From Mucor racemosus (Eukaryota; Mucoromycota; Mucoromycetes; Mucorales; Mucoraceae), in assembly GCA_027405735.1 (NCBI GenBank), contig JAPEHQ010000001.1, positions 5,518,001 to 5,582,000 on the forward strand: 64,000 bases of DNA, read 5' to 3'. Shown in pieces: positions 11,286 to 22,759 of this stretch (positions are counted from its first letter, which is position 1; the number at the start of each line of letters is the position of its first letter). A model generated the notes under the pieces. The model ran no database searches. It saw only the letters and a program-made list of their open reading frames with translations, and had not been told where the DNA came from. The position numbers were made by a program, and so were the translations under genes.

Positions 11286-13431
11286 ATGTCCTCAATAGTG
11301 AATAGTCCTCTGACACCATCTGCAAGTACTTCGTTATTATCAAGGAGGCGTTGGTTGCGAGGTTCGAGAATTTTACCATTGAAAATAGCTACTACGACAA
11401 AATCAGCAACCACATGTCAACAAGATACGAATTCAATTACCAGTTCTACAACCGCAATTGGATCACCATCATCTGTAAAGCTGTTATTTCCCTCGCTATC
11501 AATGTTCAATTTACCATCAGCTTCTATTTTAACACCAAAAACTACAGGATCCAAGGAAGTTGCACTACTGCCACCGCCACCACCGCCACCACCACAATTT
11601 GCTGTTGATCACACTCGTAGACATCGTATATTAAAGAAACTGAAACCTCGCAAACGCATTCAAAAAGCATATCCCTCTGCTTTTGAGACGTATCTATTTG
11701 ATGATGCTTTACCTGGCTTACCTAACCAAGGCATTCAACCTGTGCGTTTACTTCTGGAACGATTGCAAGCCTGGTACCTGCTTGCTAAACGTCTTTTGCG
11801 ACATTTTGAATTATTGGCATCTGTTGAGCATCGAGTTTCTAAAACATATCGTAAACTAGATCGAGTAACCATATTTTCTGCTCCAAGAAAACATCGTAGA
11901 CGTATAACTACACACAAGAGTCGTCGCACATTTCATAAAGATGAACGTTTATTGAAAATTCATTTCGCTTTTCAAGGCGGCGTTAGGGGAGTATGTGATG
12001 CTTGGCAACATTATCATACGGATACTGCCAAAGATCATGCGGAATTTGCCACATTTTTACGTAATGAAGCTATGCCAACACTTAAAAACATTAAACGAGA
12101 ACTTAAATGGATGATAAAATCAATTCGGGCAGATGATCGTCTATCATTGCGTACCTTAACATCACTTAAAAGAGAGGCCGCTAAACGGTTGAAACGATTA
12201 GATCGCCAGTTAGTATTTTTTGATGAACATCCTTATCATGGTTATACAAAGAAAGATCCATGGTTAATAAATGCCGGTAAATATATGTAGTAACCTTCTT
12301 GAATTCTTAACTTAATATATAAATCAATATGTAGCTGTAGTAAAACAAATGGTCAAGGTTTATCGCCAAGAAAACAAGATTCACGAAACAGTATTGCGAT
12401 TACAGCGAGAAACATTGATATCAGAAGAACAACTTATTGAAGAATTTAGACGCCTTTGCCAGCACATTTACAATATGAGAGAGCAATCCACATTAGGCAT
12501 TGACAGTGGTTTACAAAATATAATGACAACATTTGATACTATACAAATGGACAGTGATTGGATCAACTTTAGTAAGCTTAACGAAACACATTTAATATCT
12601 GAACAAGCAGCCTTTCGTCATCCCGATCATTTGCAGTATCCAAATCACTCACATGCACTATTACAACCTATATTTGCTGCTCGCATGGAACGCAAATCAC
12701 TCGTGCTTCACCATTGGCATGAATACATTTACGTTTTGACGCATGCCGGTTTCTTGCACGAATATCGAAATTCTTCCAACTATCCTGCCCGCCCTGATAC
12801 TTCCATCTATGTACCACACTATAAAGTTTCCTCACTCTCAACAAATTTGCATCACAATCTCGTATTCCAATTGCAGCCTCATAAAGCCTCAAGAAATATG
12901 TTGAAAAATCATGGATGCAGTACATTACCAAAGGCTTGGAGAACATCAAAGACTAGATGGGGTTGTACTGATAGATGGACTTGGACATTACGTGCAAAAT
13001 CAGCTGAAGATATGGAGATTTGGATACACCATTTGACCGAAAGTTCAGAAAGATATCGTCCTGCTACTGTCAATGTGTTGGCTCATCCTCCCTCTCCTCC
13101 TCCTCCTCCTCCTGAAATTGTTGTCAGTCCTGCTGAAGAAAAAGAAAAAGAAAAAGAAGAAGACGCAGTATCAGCACCAGTGGAAGATGTGGCACAAGAA
13201 TCCGAATTACCACCCGATGATGATCCATCTCCAGCAACGGATGAAGAACTCAATACAGATACAAGCACGGAACAGCCTCCTGAGGAGACAATTTCAGAAG
13301 AACCGTCTACGGAGGAGGTCGCAAAAGAAGAGATTCCTGTTGCAGAAAGTACAGAACCTACTGTTCCTGAAGCTTCTATTGTTACTAAGACTGAGGAAGA
13401 ACTACAAGTTGAAAATGCAGTTATTGAATAA
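11286..13431 (+). CDS. SLM1: Slm1-like PH-domain protein (TORC2/PI(4,5)P2 adaptor family)
   Basis: Predicted 695 aa. Exons are 11286-12276 and 12335-13431, with a 58-bp intron. The N-terminal 110 residues are Ser/Thr/Pro-rich and contain a run of Pro. A long helical region follows, as in the BAR-like part of Slm proteins (LLLERLQAWYLLAKRLLRHFELLA). A PH domain is at about residues 440-566 (MERKSLVLHHWHEYIYVLT, TWTLRAKSAEDMEIWIHHLT). The last 115 residues are very acidic and Pro-rich. Yeast Slm1/2 bind PI(4,5)P2 at the plasma membrane and work with TORC2; by family this may do the same. The ATG at 11286 is preferred to one at 11262 because it precedes a typical Ser/Thr-rich N-terminus. Confidence 0.78.
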
Positions 13432-13642
13432 AATCTATAATTTATTACGTCTATTTACAAATTGTTATGGATATCGATGTGTGAATTATTGAGCCAAACT
13501 AATTAGATGCGCAGATGAAGAGATAACATCAAGAGCGCAAGCTTTATTCGCAATTAAAAACTGATGATTCAACATACTTGACCATACAGTAGTTAATTCA
13601 CTTTATAAATGGAATTTCTTTTAGTTTTTCTTTTTTCAATTA

Positions 13643-13986
13643 TTACATTTTAGATGTAGTTGAATAATACCTTTGTTTTACTTTGATAATGCCTTCATTG
13701 TGATACTGATTCCAATCTAAAACATTGATGTAGCAAGAAGCTCCTACCTGCCCAAAGATGGACTGTAATGCTTGTTGTATACTCATTCGAAAAGAAACCT
13801 CCGTGATCTCCACGTCAAGTTCCTCATCGGACCATCTGTATTGATTTAAACGATTTTAGGAAACCTATTTTCAATTTTCTCTGCTTTTTGTATTTACATT
13901 TTGACCTTTAAATATTGCCATTCTTGAACAGGCTTAAAGTTTTTGAACCAAGGTTTGTTGTTGATGGTAATATTAGTAGCTGACAT
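13643..13986 (-). CDS. POP8: Pop8-like RNase P/MRP subunit
   Basis: Small gene of 93 aa. Exons are 13986-13898 and 13835-13643, with a 62-bp intron. The first exon ends QEWQYLKVK and the splice restores KIWSDEELDVEITEVSFRMS. The second carries the family-like stretch IQQALQSIFGQVGASCYINV followed by LDWNQYHNEGIIKV, resembling the Pop5/Pop8/Rpp14 fold of RNase P and RNase MRP subunits. These proteins assemble with the catalytic RNA for tRNA 5' processing and pre-rRNA cleavage. The start gives an ordinary short N-terminus (MSATNITINN). The gene converges on the Slm1-like gene, with 211 bp between the stops. Confidence 0.7.
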
Positions 13987-14084
13987 GATAAAGATAAATG
14001 TAGATCTACAAAAGCTTATAGAAAAGAGAAAGAGTTTGATTGTACCCGAGTCACATCATAGAAAAGTTGAAATAGGTGAAATCT

Positions 14085-15141
14085 ACTGCTTTTTCTTTAA
14101 AAATTGGGTCCGACTTTTCATCTCTGCTCAACTTATTTTTCCACTAAATAACACCAAGAAAAATTATATGTCAATGTACCCAAGATGTTCGACTTTCATC
14201 CAAAACCGCGTTTCCAAAAATATCTTATTTTTTGCAGTTGATATAACTTTTTAAGTGCTAATGTTTCAGATTTTTACAGGTATTTCGCTGCTAAAATTAA
14301 AAACTTTGCGCCTTCATATCCCTGCAAAAAAATAAGCTACACTAACATTTTTTAATAATAAAAATTGCTTGTTTTGAAGTGCTCTATAACATATTTCAGT
14401 ATGAAAAAAATCTGAGCACTTTTTTTTTTTATTTCATTTTTTGACATTTTTTGTAGTAGATTTAAGAATATCCATTAAATTGAGCAGTATTTTTTTAACA
14501 TTCATGTCATTGATCTCGGTGAACCCTCTCGGACCCAATTTAGTTTTTTTCAAAATATGGATTTTTCGTGGAGATACCCTCAAAAATGTATACAAAAAGA
14601 TACCTTCGTTTCCAGCTTCAATTTTTCCCCAGTATACCGTCATCCCAAATTCTGAATTTTTAAAAAAAATTGACAAAAATCTCGTTTTCTCTAAGAAAAA
14701 TGTAGCTAAAAGGTTCACCAATGGCTCAATCGATAGATGATTTTACTGCGCATCATCTCCATTACTTATATTTAAAACATGTTTAAAAAAAGTGATGTAT
14801 ATCTTTTAAAAATCTCCAAAATTTCGATCGTATTTTACGCAAAATTTAATGTGAAACATTTATCCAAATTCTGTTTATATAAATACAGAATCCAAAACTG
14901 TACAAAAACCACTTAATACGCTAGGTATACTTATTTTGCACTTCATGAGCTATTAAACGATTTGGTTTTTTTAATCAATTTTCGATAGTTTTGTCGCATC
15001 AATTTTGGAACTCAGTTACTATGGAATTTAAGATGTGATATAATCTATTATTTTGATTATCTCGACAAAAAATTAATATATTTGGCTGAAAAAAAAGCAG
15101 AGTAGCGTTCAGTTGGATCTATCTTGTGAATACGAAAAATT
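14085..15141 (+). repeat. Repeat family A, copy 1
   Basis: About 1.06 kb, matching 40683-41812 (same orientation) and 51911-53050 (reverse). Shared landmarks run in the same order: CACTAAATAACACCAAG, the T-run with GACATTTTTTGTAGTAGATTT, GATTTTTCGTGGAGATA, CATCCCAAATTCTGAAT, ATCGATAGAT, and TTGATTATCTCGAC near the end. Frames 14441-14740 (+) and 14434-14721 (-) are both open, and both have counterparts in copy 3. I recognise no protein family. Confidence 0.8.
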
Positions 15142-16903
15142 AATTCCTTTGGTCTATCAGAATTAGGAATTATCGAATTACTAATTTAGAACATCTGTCA
15201 AACCATGACGTTCAACATGAGAATCAAGCAAGATTACATTTCATGACTCCAATATTACCTCTAAATCAGGCAGCCCAGATGAGCAGAGCAATGAGATCAA
15301 CAAGGTTTTTTATTCGATTTATTAAAGCATTATACCAATCATAATATAATTAATAACGAAGATAATTTGAATGGTTTAAAACAGATGTGAGCTACTCTGA
15401 TTTAATAGGATTGCCTTATTGACGAGATATATCAATTTAAAATTTGGGGTTTGAAAGAGTTCTGCCCATGTTCTTCTTTCAGGGACCAAATGGGAACAAC
15501 GACAACAACCTGTTTGGCAACACTAAAAGTATTTATGCCTTTATAAATTTCTGTTTGTAGCGCACAAAATCGACTGATTTAGGATTACTATCTTTCTTTT
15601 TTCTTCCCCACTCCTTCCTCGAATCTTTTATTTATGTTTGAAACTACAACAAAAAGACCAATATTTTTTATAAACTGAAATCAAGCAGCAGGTACAATTA
15701 CATGTTTTTCCTATTATTCACTTGGAAATGAATTATTAACTGTTAATCTTATTAGGGCGCGTTATAATATTTTTCTCGAATAAAAAAACACCCAAGTGTT
15801 AATCATTTTGTTCCATTATTTACGTTATAATCAATGCTTTTTTGGTCTAAAGTCGATATCTACCTGAAGAAAAACTGGTGATTATAAAAGTATGTATAGT
15901 ATTGGTTTGATTTGAATAAATGAATAAACTCATGTTAGTCTATTTATTTTCTAAAAAAGCATTTATTTCTATTTAGTGGCCAACAGCTAAGAAGAGGAAA
16001 ACAAGATGTTGTCTTGTATATCACTATCAACTATCAAAGGTACACCATCATAATTATCATTTATTAGCTTATTATTAATAATTAATTTTACTAATAAATC
16101 AATTTTTATAGGTCAAAAGTAAAGGCATATTCAGTTCAAACCACTTGAAACAATTTAATTATGCTAATTTACATGATTTACCATCTCTTGCTCACTTCAT
16201 TGCTATATTTGAATTTAAGATTTTATTTATACTGATAACCGACTTGTTCGACCATTAGAGTTAACTCACCATTTTTGATTAGCGTGTCTATTATAACGGC
16301 CCATTATTAGCTTATGGTATGCAAAACTATTAAAAGGGGTCGTCTAATCCCAAATTTATCTAATTCAACTGCTGACGCTAAACTAGTATCAAAATAGTTG
16401 TGTTGACTCGCAATGAAGCAAGACGTTTTATCGAGTAGGATGTTGGGGTTCAATGTATTTCAGTTAAATTGAACAACAGATAGAGACATGATTTATGCAG
16501 AGATCTATGAATGAGAGAGAGAGAGAGCTCAGATCTATGAACACAAAAAATGATCCAAACTGTGATATTTCGTCGACCTGTACGAGATTTTTTTGTGGTG
16601 ACACCTGGTGGCTCAAGTGTAACTTAGGCATTTAATTGTCAGATGTATCGAATCAAGATAAAGTTAGTTAATTGATGATATAACGGATAATAAATGCAAT
16701 GTCATTTATTGAATGGGCGAATGCGAATGTATAAAGCAAAGCTTACTTTTGATGCATGAGACTACTAATTATTCTGATTAACATCAATAGGTTCAAAAAG
16801 CCTATTTAAGCATAATCATTGTTACTAAATCGCATAGTTTGATATGCAGAAAACTCTTGAAGCATTTATTCTTTTTTTTTTGGCAATACTACAAATCATC
16901 TTT
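15142..16903. other. Non-coding part of repeat island 1
   Basis: AT-rich, no intact gene. A (GA)n run is at 16512-16526. Short open stretches near 15220-15310 and 16080-16260 read somewhat like protein but are too short and broken to name. Confidence 0.4.
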
Positions 16904-18290
16904 CAATATGACTGAATATTAATGAATCAGAGAAAATACAACTGGTAAAAAACTGATACTTAACATGTACATCGAGGTCAAGATTGATAAAAGGTGCATT
17001 CATTGTATAGTGGAAATGGCAACATTTTGATGGATAGAAATTACAGGACCAAGATATTGTTTTTGCCTCAGGATTTTTAAAAGGGTTTAAAAGCATACTT
17101 CATTAAACTTATTTAGAGGTTGAATACTCACCATATACTATTAGTAGCATCTTGTTTTTTATTTAATTGCTGTATTATTAAAAATCAACAAGCTTTTTAT
17201 AGTTTATAACAATAATGACAATGGGATGTTTCTGATTTTAGAATGACGTTTATCATAAGGCGGGGTGATAATACGTTTGATACTACTGTAGCTGGAACCA
17301 GTCAATTTAATTTATGGAATTTGAATGCAAATACCGAGGAGCCATTTGTAAGTACTTAAGTTGGTTCTGGTAAATGGTAAAGCATTGAATAAATTGGCTT
17401 GGGACAAAGAGGGTAAAAAGGCGGCAATAGCTTCCAGTGATGGCAATGTTTATATCTATGATATTGGAGAGGTAAGACTAAAACTCAACATAAATCAACT
17501 CTAATGCAATAATTATAAAGTAAGACTATATTATCATCAAATAAACTCCCACACAATATTAATGTGTATAAAGATTTACAGTAATAAGCTTGAATCAAAT
17601 GGATACAGCATCATAAATTCTTGAAAAAGTTCTCAAGTATTATAAAATCTCTTATTTTTAAGACTTACAAGGCTTAGAAGCGGAATATTAATTTTAAAAA
17701 TTATTTTTGTCCAGATCATCAATTTTGACATTTTTTAATTTTTTTTTTTTCTGAATTTGCAAATTTAGACTTAATTATACTACCAATTATGAAAAAAAAA
17801 AATATACACATATGCAGAACTTAGCTCTCTATTTACTCAACAAAAAATAACAAACCTTTTTATTGCAAAATATTACATGAAAATCCTTTAATCAAAAAAC
17901 CGTTTTTGGGCCAAAAAAGCCAAGTTTTATTACTTAACATTTAATATTAAGCTTTTATAAAATGTGTATTAGTTATAGCTACAATTTTCTCTCACAATGT
18001 AGTATATTTACGCGTCGAATTTGGTATCAAAAATTGATTTTTCTGTTTTTTGATCAAAATCATGAGTGTTGGTAAGGATAAAATGAGTCCGCAAAAATGT
18101 CCGCTACAAATTCTGAATTTTCAGACTTTACGTGGTTAAATATAAGAATAGTTTAAAAAAAGCACTTTTTTTTTATTTGAAACTTAGATATACACCATAG
18201 TATAAGGGACTTAGCCATTCAACCTTGCTTTGCTGAATTACGGTGTTTCCCTACGGGCTCGCTTTTGCAATTTTTTAATGAATCTATGAT
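16904..18290 (+). repeat. Repeat family B, copy 1
   Basis: Diverged copy of the palindrome arms of island 2 (44669-46670 and, inverted, 48307-49785). Matching tracts include GAATATTAATGAATCAGAG, AAGGGTTTAAAAGCATACTT, the dynein-like fragment, TTGTCCAGATCATCAATTTT and the terminal TTTTTTAATGAATCTATGATA. At its right end the sequence continues TATGACAGACG, where the island-2 copies instead meet the Tc1 element. It therefore shows the junction without the insertion. Confidence 0.8.
17276..17471 (+). pseudogene. Dynein intermediate chain fragment (WD40), copy 1
   Basis: The plus strand reads FDTTVAGTSQFNLWNLNANT then EEPFVST, followed by a stop and a small disruption, then ALNKLAWDKEGKKAAIASSD and GNVYIYDIGE. 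This resembles two neighbouring WD40 strands of cytoplasmic dynein intermediate chains (the family pattern is LWNLN..TE.P then ALN..W...G..IA.GDS.G.I.IYD.GE). It ends at a consensus splice donor (GAG/GTAAGA), so it derives from genomic rather than spliced DNA. In-frame stops at about 17357 and 17381 show it is dead. Confidence 0.65.
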
Positions 18291-19861
18291 ATGACAGACG
18301 ATTATTCCGGTAGAAAATGCATGTTTCCATGATAACAGATATTGCCTATTTTGTTTAATTTATGGGTTGATGCGCTGTAATGCTGCTTTTACATTGTCTG
18401 AAATGTGCAATTTAGCAGGGTTTTAATTGTGCTGAATAATGTAAGGCCTTAAAAATCCTTATCTACGTGTATTGTTTCTCCTCTTTTTTTTTCATATTCC
18501 AAGGATATTATTCACCGTTTGATAAGGCAGCATATCAAACTATCTAACTGGTATTCTTTTCTTTTGTCATCTGAAATCTGAATACGCATGTTAACATAAG
18601 ACACTAATATTTTTAAGATAGGTAGCAGTCGTTATATTAGAGACTGATATCTTCATTTAACTGCATTCTAAGATCAAATATCACTATTTACTACTTTATT
18701 GTTGGACGTATTTCTTGATTACCAGGTCAAATTGAAGGCAATAATATTTATATCTACTCAATGGAAAGCTAGAACTGGCTGCAAACCCATGAAAAGTTTC
18801 AAAAAACTGATAGAATTTCAAATGATATAGAAAGACAAAAAAAGAATGATATAATGTCTTGCCTAATAGCCATAGTCTTGATCGTAGCTATACTTGAAAA
18901 CAAATTCTTTTACAGCTGACAATTGTAAACTAAAATAGTAAGTTTAAAGAAGGCTAATTTGTTTAAATTATTTTATGGGTTGTAATAAAGTAATATATAT
19001 AATCTTAGTAGGTTTGTTTGCTTGCATATAAATTTAAGTACTAAGTGTTACTTAAGTTTATGCTCGAGCAAAAACCATTGTTGCTGTAAACATTATAGCT
19101 ATAAACATATTTACAAATAATGATAATCGTAAATATATTGGTTCTTGCATATACTGCTCTACACCAACAACGTATTGAATTGTATTGTCTATAATTTATA
19201 TTAATAAAAGCAAATGTAATTCGAAAACCCATTCCAGTAAAAAAAAATGCAACAGAATTTTGAGAACGGCACGATGCTCATGTAGTACATACCAATTTGT
19301 GCCCATACGATCAGCTCATTATGCTTATGGTCAGATTTTATTATTATGTACAAATAGAGATAATGATATGTTTATGGGCAATTCAACTATTATGCACGCA
19401 TGGGATTAATGTCATGCATATAGACAGAATCTATAATCCTACAACGCATGCAGGACACAGTGTTAATGAATTACTCTATAACTTGAATGCGAGTAAGTTG
19501 ATATTGTAATGTGGTCATTGGTTGTGCCGCAGTGCGGGTAGTAATAGAATGTCTTGCATAAGCTGGAGATTGATATGCAATTCGGATAAGGTAATAATGT
19601 GTGATATGTTTAGGATAGTAGTATAATAATAGATTAAGCTTGACAGGTTCATGACAAATACAGTCGAACCTTAATTTTTGTCTGAAATTTCGATACCTGC
19701 ATCTTATAGCTGCTTGGAATATTTAAACAACAGCGTCCGGGCTGTCCGGTAAATTTTTCTAAAAATTTAAAGCTTGGAAATATTATTTGATGACCGCTTC
19801 CGGCGATTGTTCGGCTTTTTTTGGACGAGTGGCCATTGGCAAAAATATGAATTATATACTA
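18291..19861. other. Gene-free part of repeat island 1
   Basis: AT-rich. Two overlapping short open frames near 19185-19509 have no recognisable domain and a repeat-like composition. No RNA gene seen. Confidence 0.4.
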
Positions 19862-20320
19862 TGTTGTATGCCACCAGGAAGTACCATATGTTATCACCTT
19901 CTACAGTATCAATACATCTTACAATCTATTGATTACTACATGTATTGAAGTGCAAAGTCTTGATGTCGGATATAAAAAACTCCTAGCGTACTAAGTTTGA
20001 TCCAATAAGTACCTAGAACGCTTGGACCTCAATTATGATACCATACTATTTCATCCCAGCGGTTAATTAATCAAGTAGCTACCAAATCAGCATCCAAGCA
20101 CAATTTGTGCAGCATTGAAACAAGGCAACTCACAAGCTCTGCAAGAACGGTTAAATTATGATTGATCCATTTCAATCCATAGATTACTATCAAACAGATC
20201 TAATGGTTCAATTGTGCCTTAAATTACATCTCAGGATTTCAATGTCAAATCAATATAAAAGGCCATACTTTTATATCTAAATAAAAAACGATATCTTGTT
20301 TTTATTATACAGTTGAACAA
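19862..20320 (+). repeat. LTR-like repeat family C, copy 1 (truncated)
   Basis: Begins TGTTGTATGCCACC and matches 51124-51660 directly and 44913-45441 in reverse. Shared tracts include GTTATCACCTTCTACAGTAT, ACGCTTGGACCTCAATTATG and TTTCATCCCAGCGGTTAA. Similarity stops after TACAGTTGAACAAC, about 90 bp before the end of the family, so its 3' end is missing or replaced. Confidence 0.75.
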
Positions 20321-21906
20321 CCCGATAGTATATTCAAAATTGAGAAATAACTGGCAGTCGACAGAACAACTGCCAGATAAATATCAATAGGCAAATAATA
20401 TAAATAGAGAGGTAGAAATATCATTGCATTATACATTATCCATAATTTAATAAAGAAGTATTTGAACAGTATCTCTTTTTAAGCTTTTTTTTTATAAAAT
20501 TTATCCCATTTTACTGCATCCAGAACCAAAGTTTTATAATCCCATTGATTTGCTGGTCTCATCATAGTAATAGAACGCCCACTTTTCTTTGTTTGAAAAC
20601 TGCGTTGTCACGCGTTATGACATTGTTTGTATGACACAGTATAATTAAAGACCCTCAGATGACTAAAATGATATACTGGTACGTTTATAACCGTCGATAT
20701 CGACTTTATACTATATCTTTTAGCTATCAGGAATGCAGCTAGTAGAATCAAGCGAAATAGTGCAAAAAAAAAAAAAAAAAAAAAAAAAAAGCCGAAAGTC
20801 ATGGCATGTTACAGTGTTGATATACAGTATTTGATATGAAAAAGTCAAATGCTATTGTTTCTTTAATTGATTGAAAGACATGTCATATAGCCAATATTAG
20901 ATTTATGGATACCACGAATGTTAGAATCTTTGGACCGCTTTAAAACTGATGTCGCAAATGGTTCCTTTTTTAATTTGGTGAACCAAAATTGACAAAGACA
21001 TCAATGATTAGAGATCAGGGATTTTTGTATTTTTCAACAGTACGTGATCTGGTGAAGGCAATTTTGAGCAGCAATATTGAATGGTGGCACTACTCAGAGA
21101 TGCTTATTGATGTCTAATTTTATACTACAGAATAATCAAGTTTAGGTTTGAATATAATGCATGCTTACTCCTTAGAGAGATATCAATTCCTTTGATTATA
21201 TTGTGTATGAGGTACATGGTATTTAAAAATAAATAAATAAATAAAAGGTGAGATAGTATATGAACTTTCCAGCTGTTAATAAAGAAGATAAAATTGGGTC
21301 TAATCATCTTTAATATATTTCGCTAATATAACATAAATGAAAAGCTCGTATATTATTCGCACTTTACTGTAATTTAGTTGCATCTTGGGTTTTGATGGGT
21401 AATAAGACTTTTACTTGTTTTTCGCGATTGAAAAAGAAATTGGAAAGATATGTAAGCTATGAATTTTACCGCGGGTTTCTTTATTATTTTCAGTGGAAAT
21501 TCTAATGATTGCCCAAATATTTTTCACTTTTGCCATATTACATTGAAGTTGATCGAAGGTTACAAATTGTTATTGATTGCAGAATTCTATTCCAAACAAA
21601 AAAATCAAGGATTAAATGGGTGTAATGTAAGATATATAATATGGGATCAATTATCAAATCAAAAGTTTTATTATAAGAAATTAATACCCAGGATTTCAAT
21701 ATTTGTGTTGATTTGGCATAAGAAAAATCAAGATGTTAGTAAATGAACAACATCAGCTTCAAATTGACAGAAGGCAACATCAATATGAGAAAACCTAATT
21801 TTTAAATACCGTTGATTCAAAACTGAAATAAGGATGCTTCAATCTTTTTTTTTTTTTTTTTTTTTTTGTCTTTTGATTCTCTACATAGTTAAAAGTCAAT
21901 AAATTA
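20321..21906. other. Gene-free region upstream of the PAS genes
   Basis: Holds a small hairpin at about 20347-20372 (TGGCAG ... CTGCCA), a run of 27 A at 20764-20790 and a run of 23 T at 21845-21867. A 95-codon open frame at 21459-21746 has no recognisable features and I do not call it a gene. Confidence 0.5.
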
Positions 21907-22713
21907 ATGGAGATAAACTTCATTTCAATTTATGACAACACAGCCAAAGCCAAGTGTTTATTTGTTTCAGAGAGCGTAACAGATGTTTTAGGATATCTCC
22001 CAGAAGAATTGCTCGGCAAATCAGGGTATGACCTAGCGCATCCCAACGAAATACAAGCTCTCAGTTTGATTCACTCGGCCAATGTACAAACTGAGCGTAT
22101 GTCTAGTGTGATATCCTGCAGAGAAAGACATAAAGATGGCAACTATGTGACATGCGATGTTGTAATTCACTACTGTTACGATGTTTTGATATGCACACAT
22201 TTTGCTGTAGTATCAAGTAATTGCGTCAAGCATAACAAGCGAATAAGTTCGGTAGATGAAGTGTTTGTGATACAACCAGATGGCTCGATTCAACTTACTG
22301 ATGCTTGGAATGATTCACAAGAAAGAATGAAGAATCTTTTTACCGAGAAATATCCTTGGGATGTTAACAACCATGTTTTAACTAAACAAGAACCTAGATT
22401 TTGTTTATTCATCAATCGATACACAACAGAATCACTGATTGTATTTGCTACTCAAATGTGTGAGTCAATGGTTGGAATGAATCAGATAAATTGTATTGGA
22501 CAATCAGTATACGAATATATAGCACCTCACGATAAAGAAAATGTGTTGCAATCAATAGAGTTGTCAAAATCAACTGATATCATAAATCGGTTAAGGTTTG
22601 ATTGGCTTCGACAAGAAACTCAAGAATTGATACCCATTGAAGCTGTAGTAAGTTGCACATATGACGGCTTAGTTTTTGTGGCACGCTTAAGAAACTCAAT
22701 AACTACAAATTGA
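21907..22713 (+). CDS. PAS-domain protein, tandem copy 1
   Basis: Uninterrupted 268-aa ORF with two PAS-like domains: residues about 1-90 (SESVTDVLGYLPEELLGKSG, then YDLAHPNEIQAL) and about 160-265 (EPRFCLFINRYTTESLIVFA, ending PIEAVVSCTYDGLVFVAR). It resembles the non-LOV PAS domains of the White Collar-1 and Period type. I see no LOV cysteine motif (NCRFLQ) and no GATA zinc finger, so direct blue-light sensing or DNA binding is not supported. A dimerisation or partner role is only inference. A second paralogue starts 46 bp downstream on the same strand. A pyrimidine tract and a TAG just upstream (about 21868-21890) could belong to a 5' intron, so an upstream exon is possible. Confidence 0.75.
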   Translation: MEINFISIYDNTAKAKCLFVSESVTDVLGYLPEELLGKSGYDLAHPNEIQALSLIHSANVQTERMSSVISCRERHKDGNYVTCDVVIHYCYDVLICTHFAVVSSNCVKHNKRISSVDEVFVIQPDGSIQLTDAWNDSQERMKNLFTEKYPWDVNNHVLTKQEPRFCLFINRYTTESLIVFATQMCESMVGMNQINCIGQSVYEYIAPHDKENVLQSIELSKSTDIINRLRFDWLRQETQELIPIEAVVSCTYDGLVFVARLRNSITTN

Positions 22714-22759
22714 GCGCACTTTGCCCTCCCTTTGAATAAAATCCTTTTTTCTCTTCACA

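Noticed and set aside
13073..13492. Leu/Lys-rich plus-strand frame inside the Slm1-like tail
   Set aside because: An alternative frame of the acidic Pro/Glu coding region; its low-complexity composition is explained by the real gene.
20608..20802. Phe-rich frame ending in a T run, considered as a LINE/SINE tail
   Set aside because: The 27-A run has no target duplication or element body that I can identify; treated as a homopolymer.
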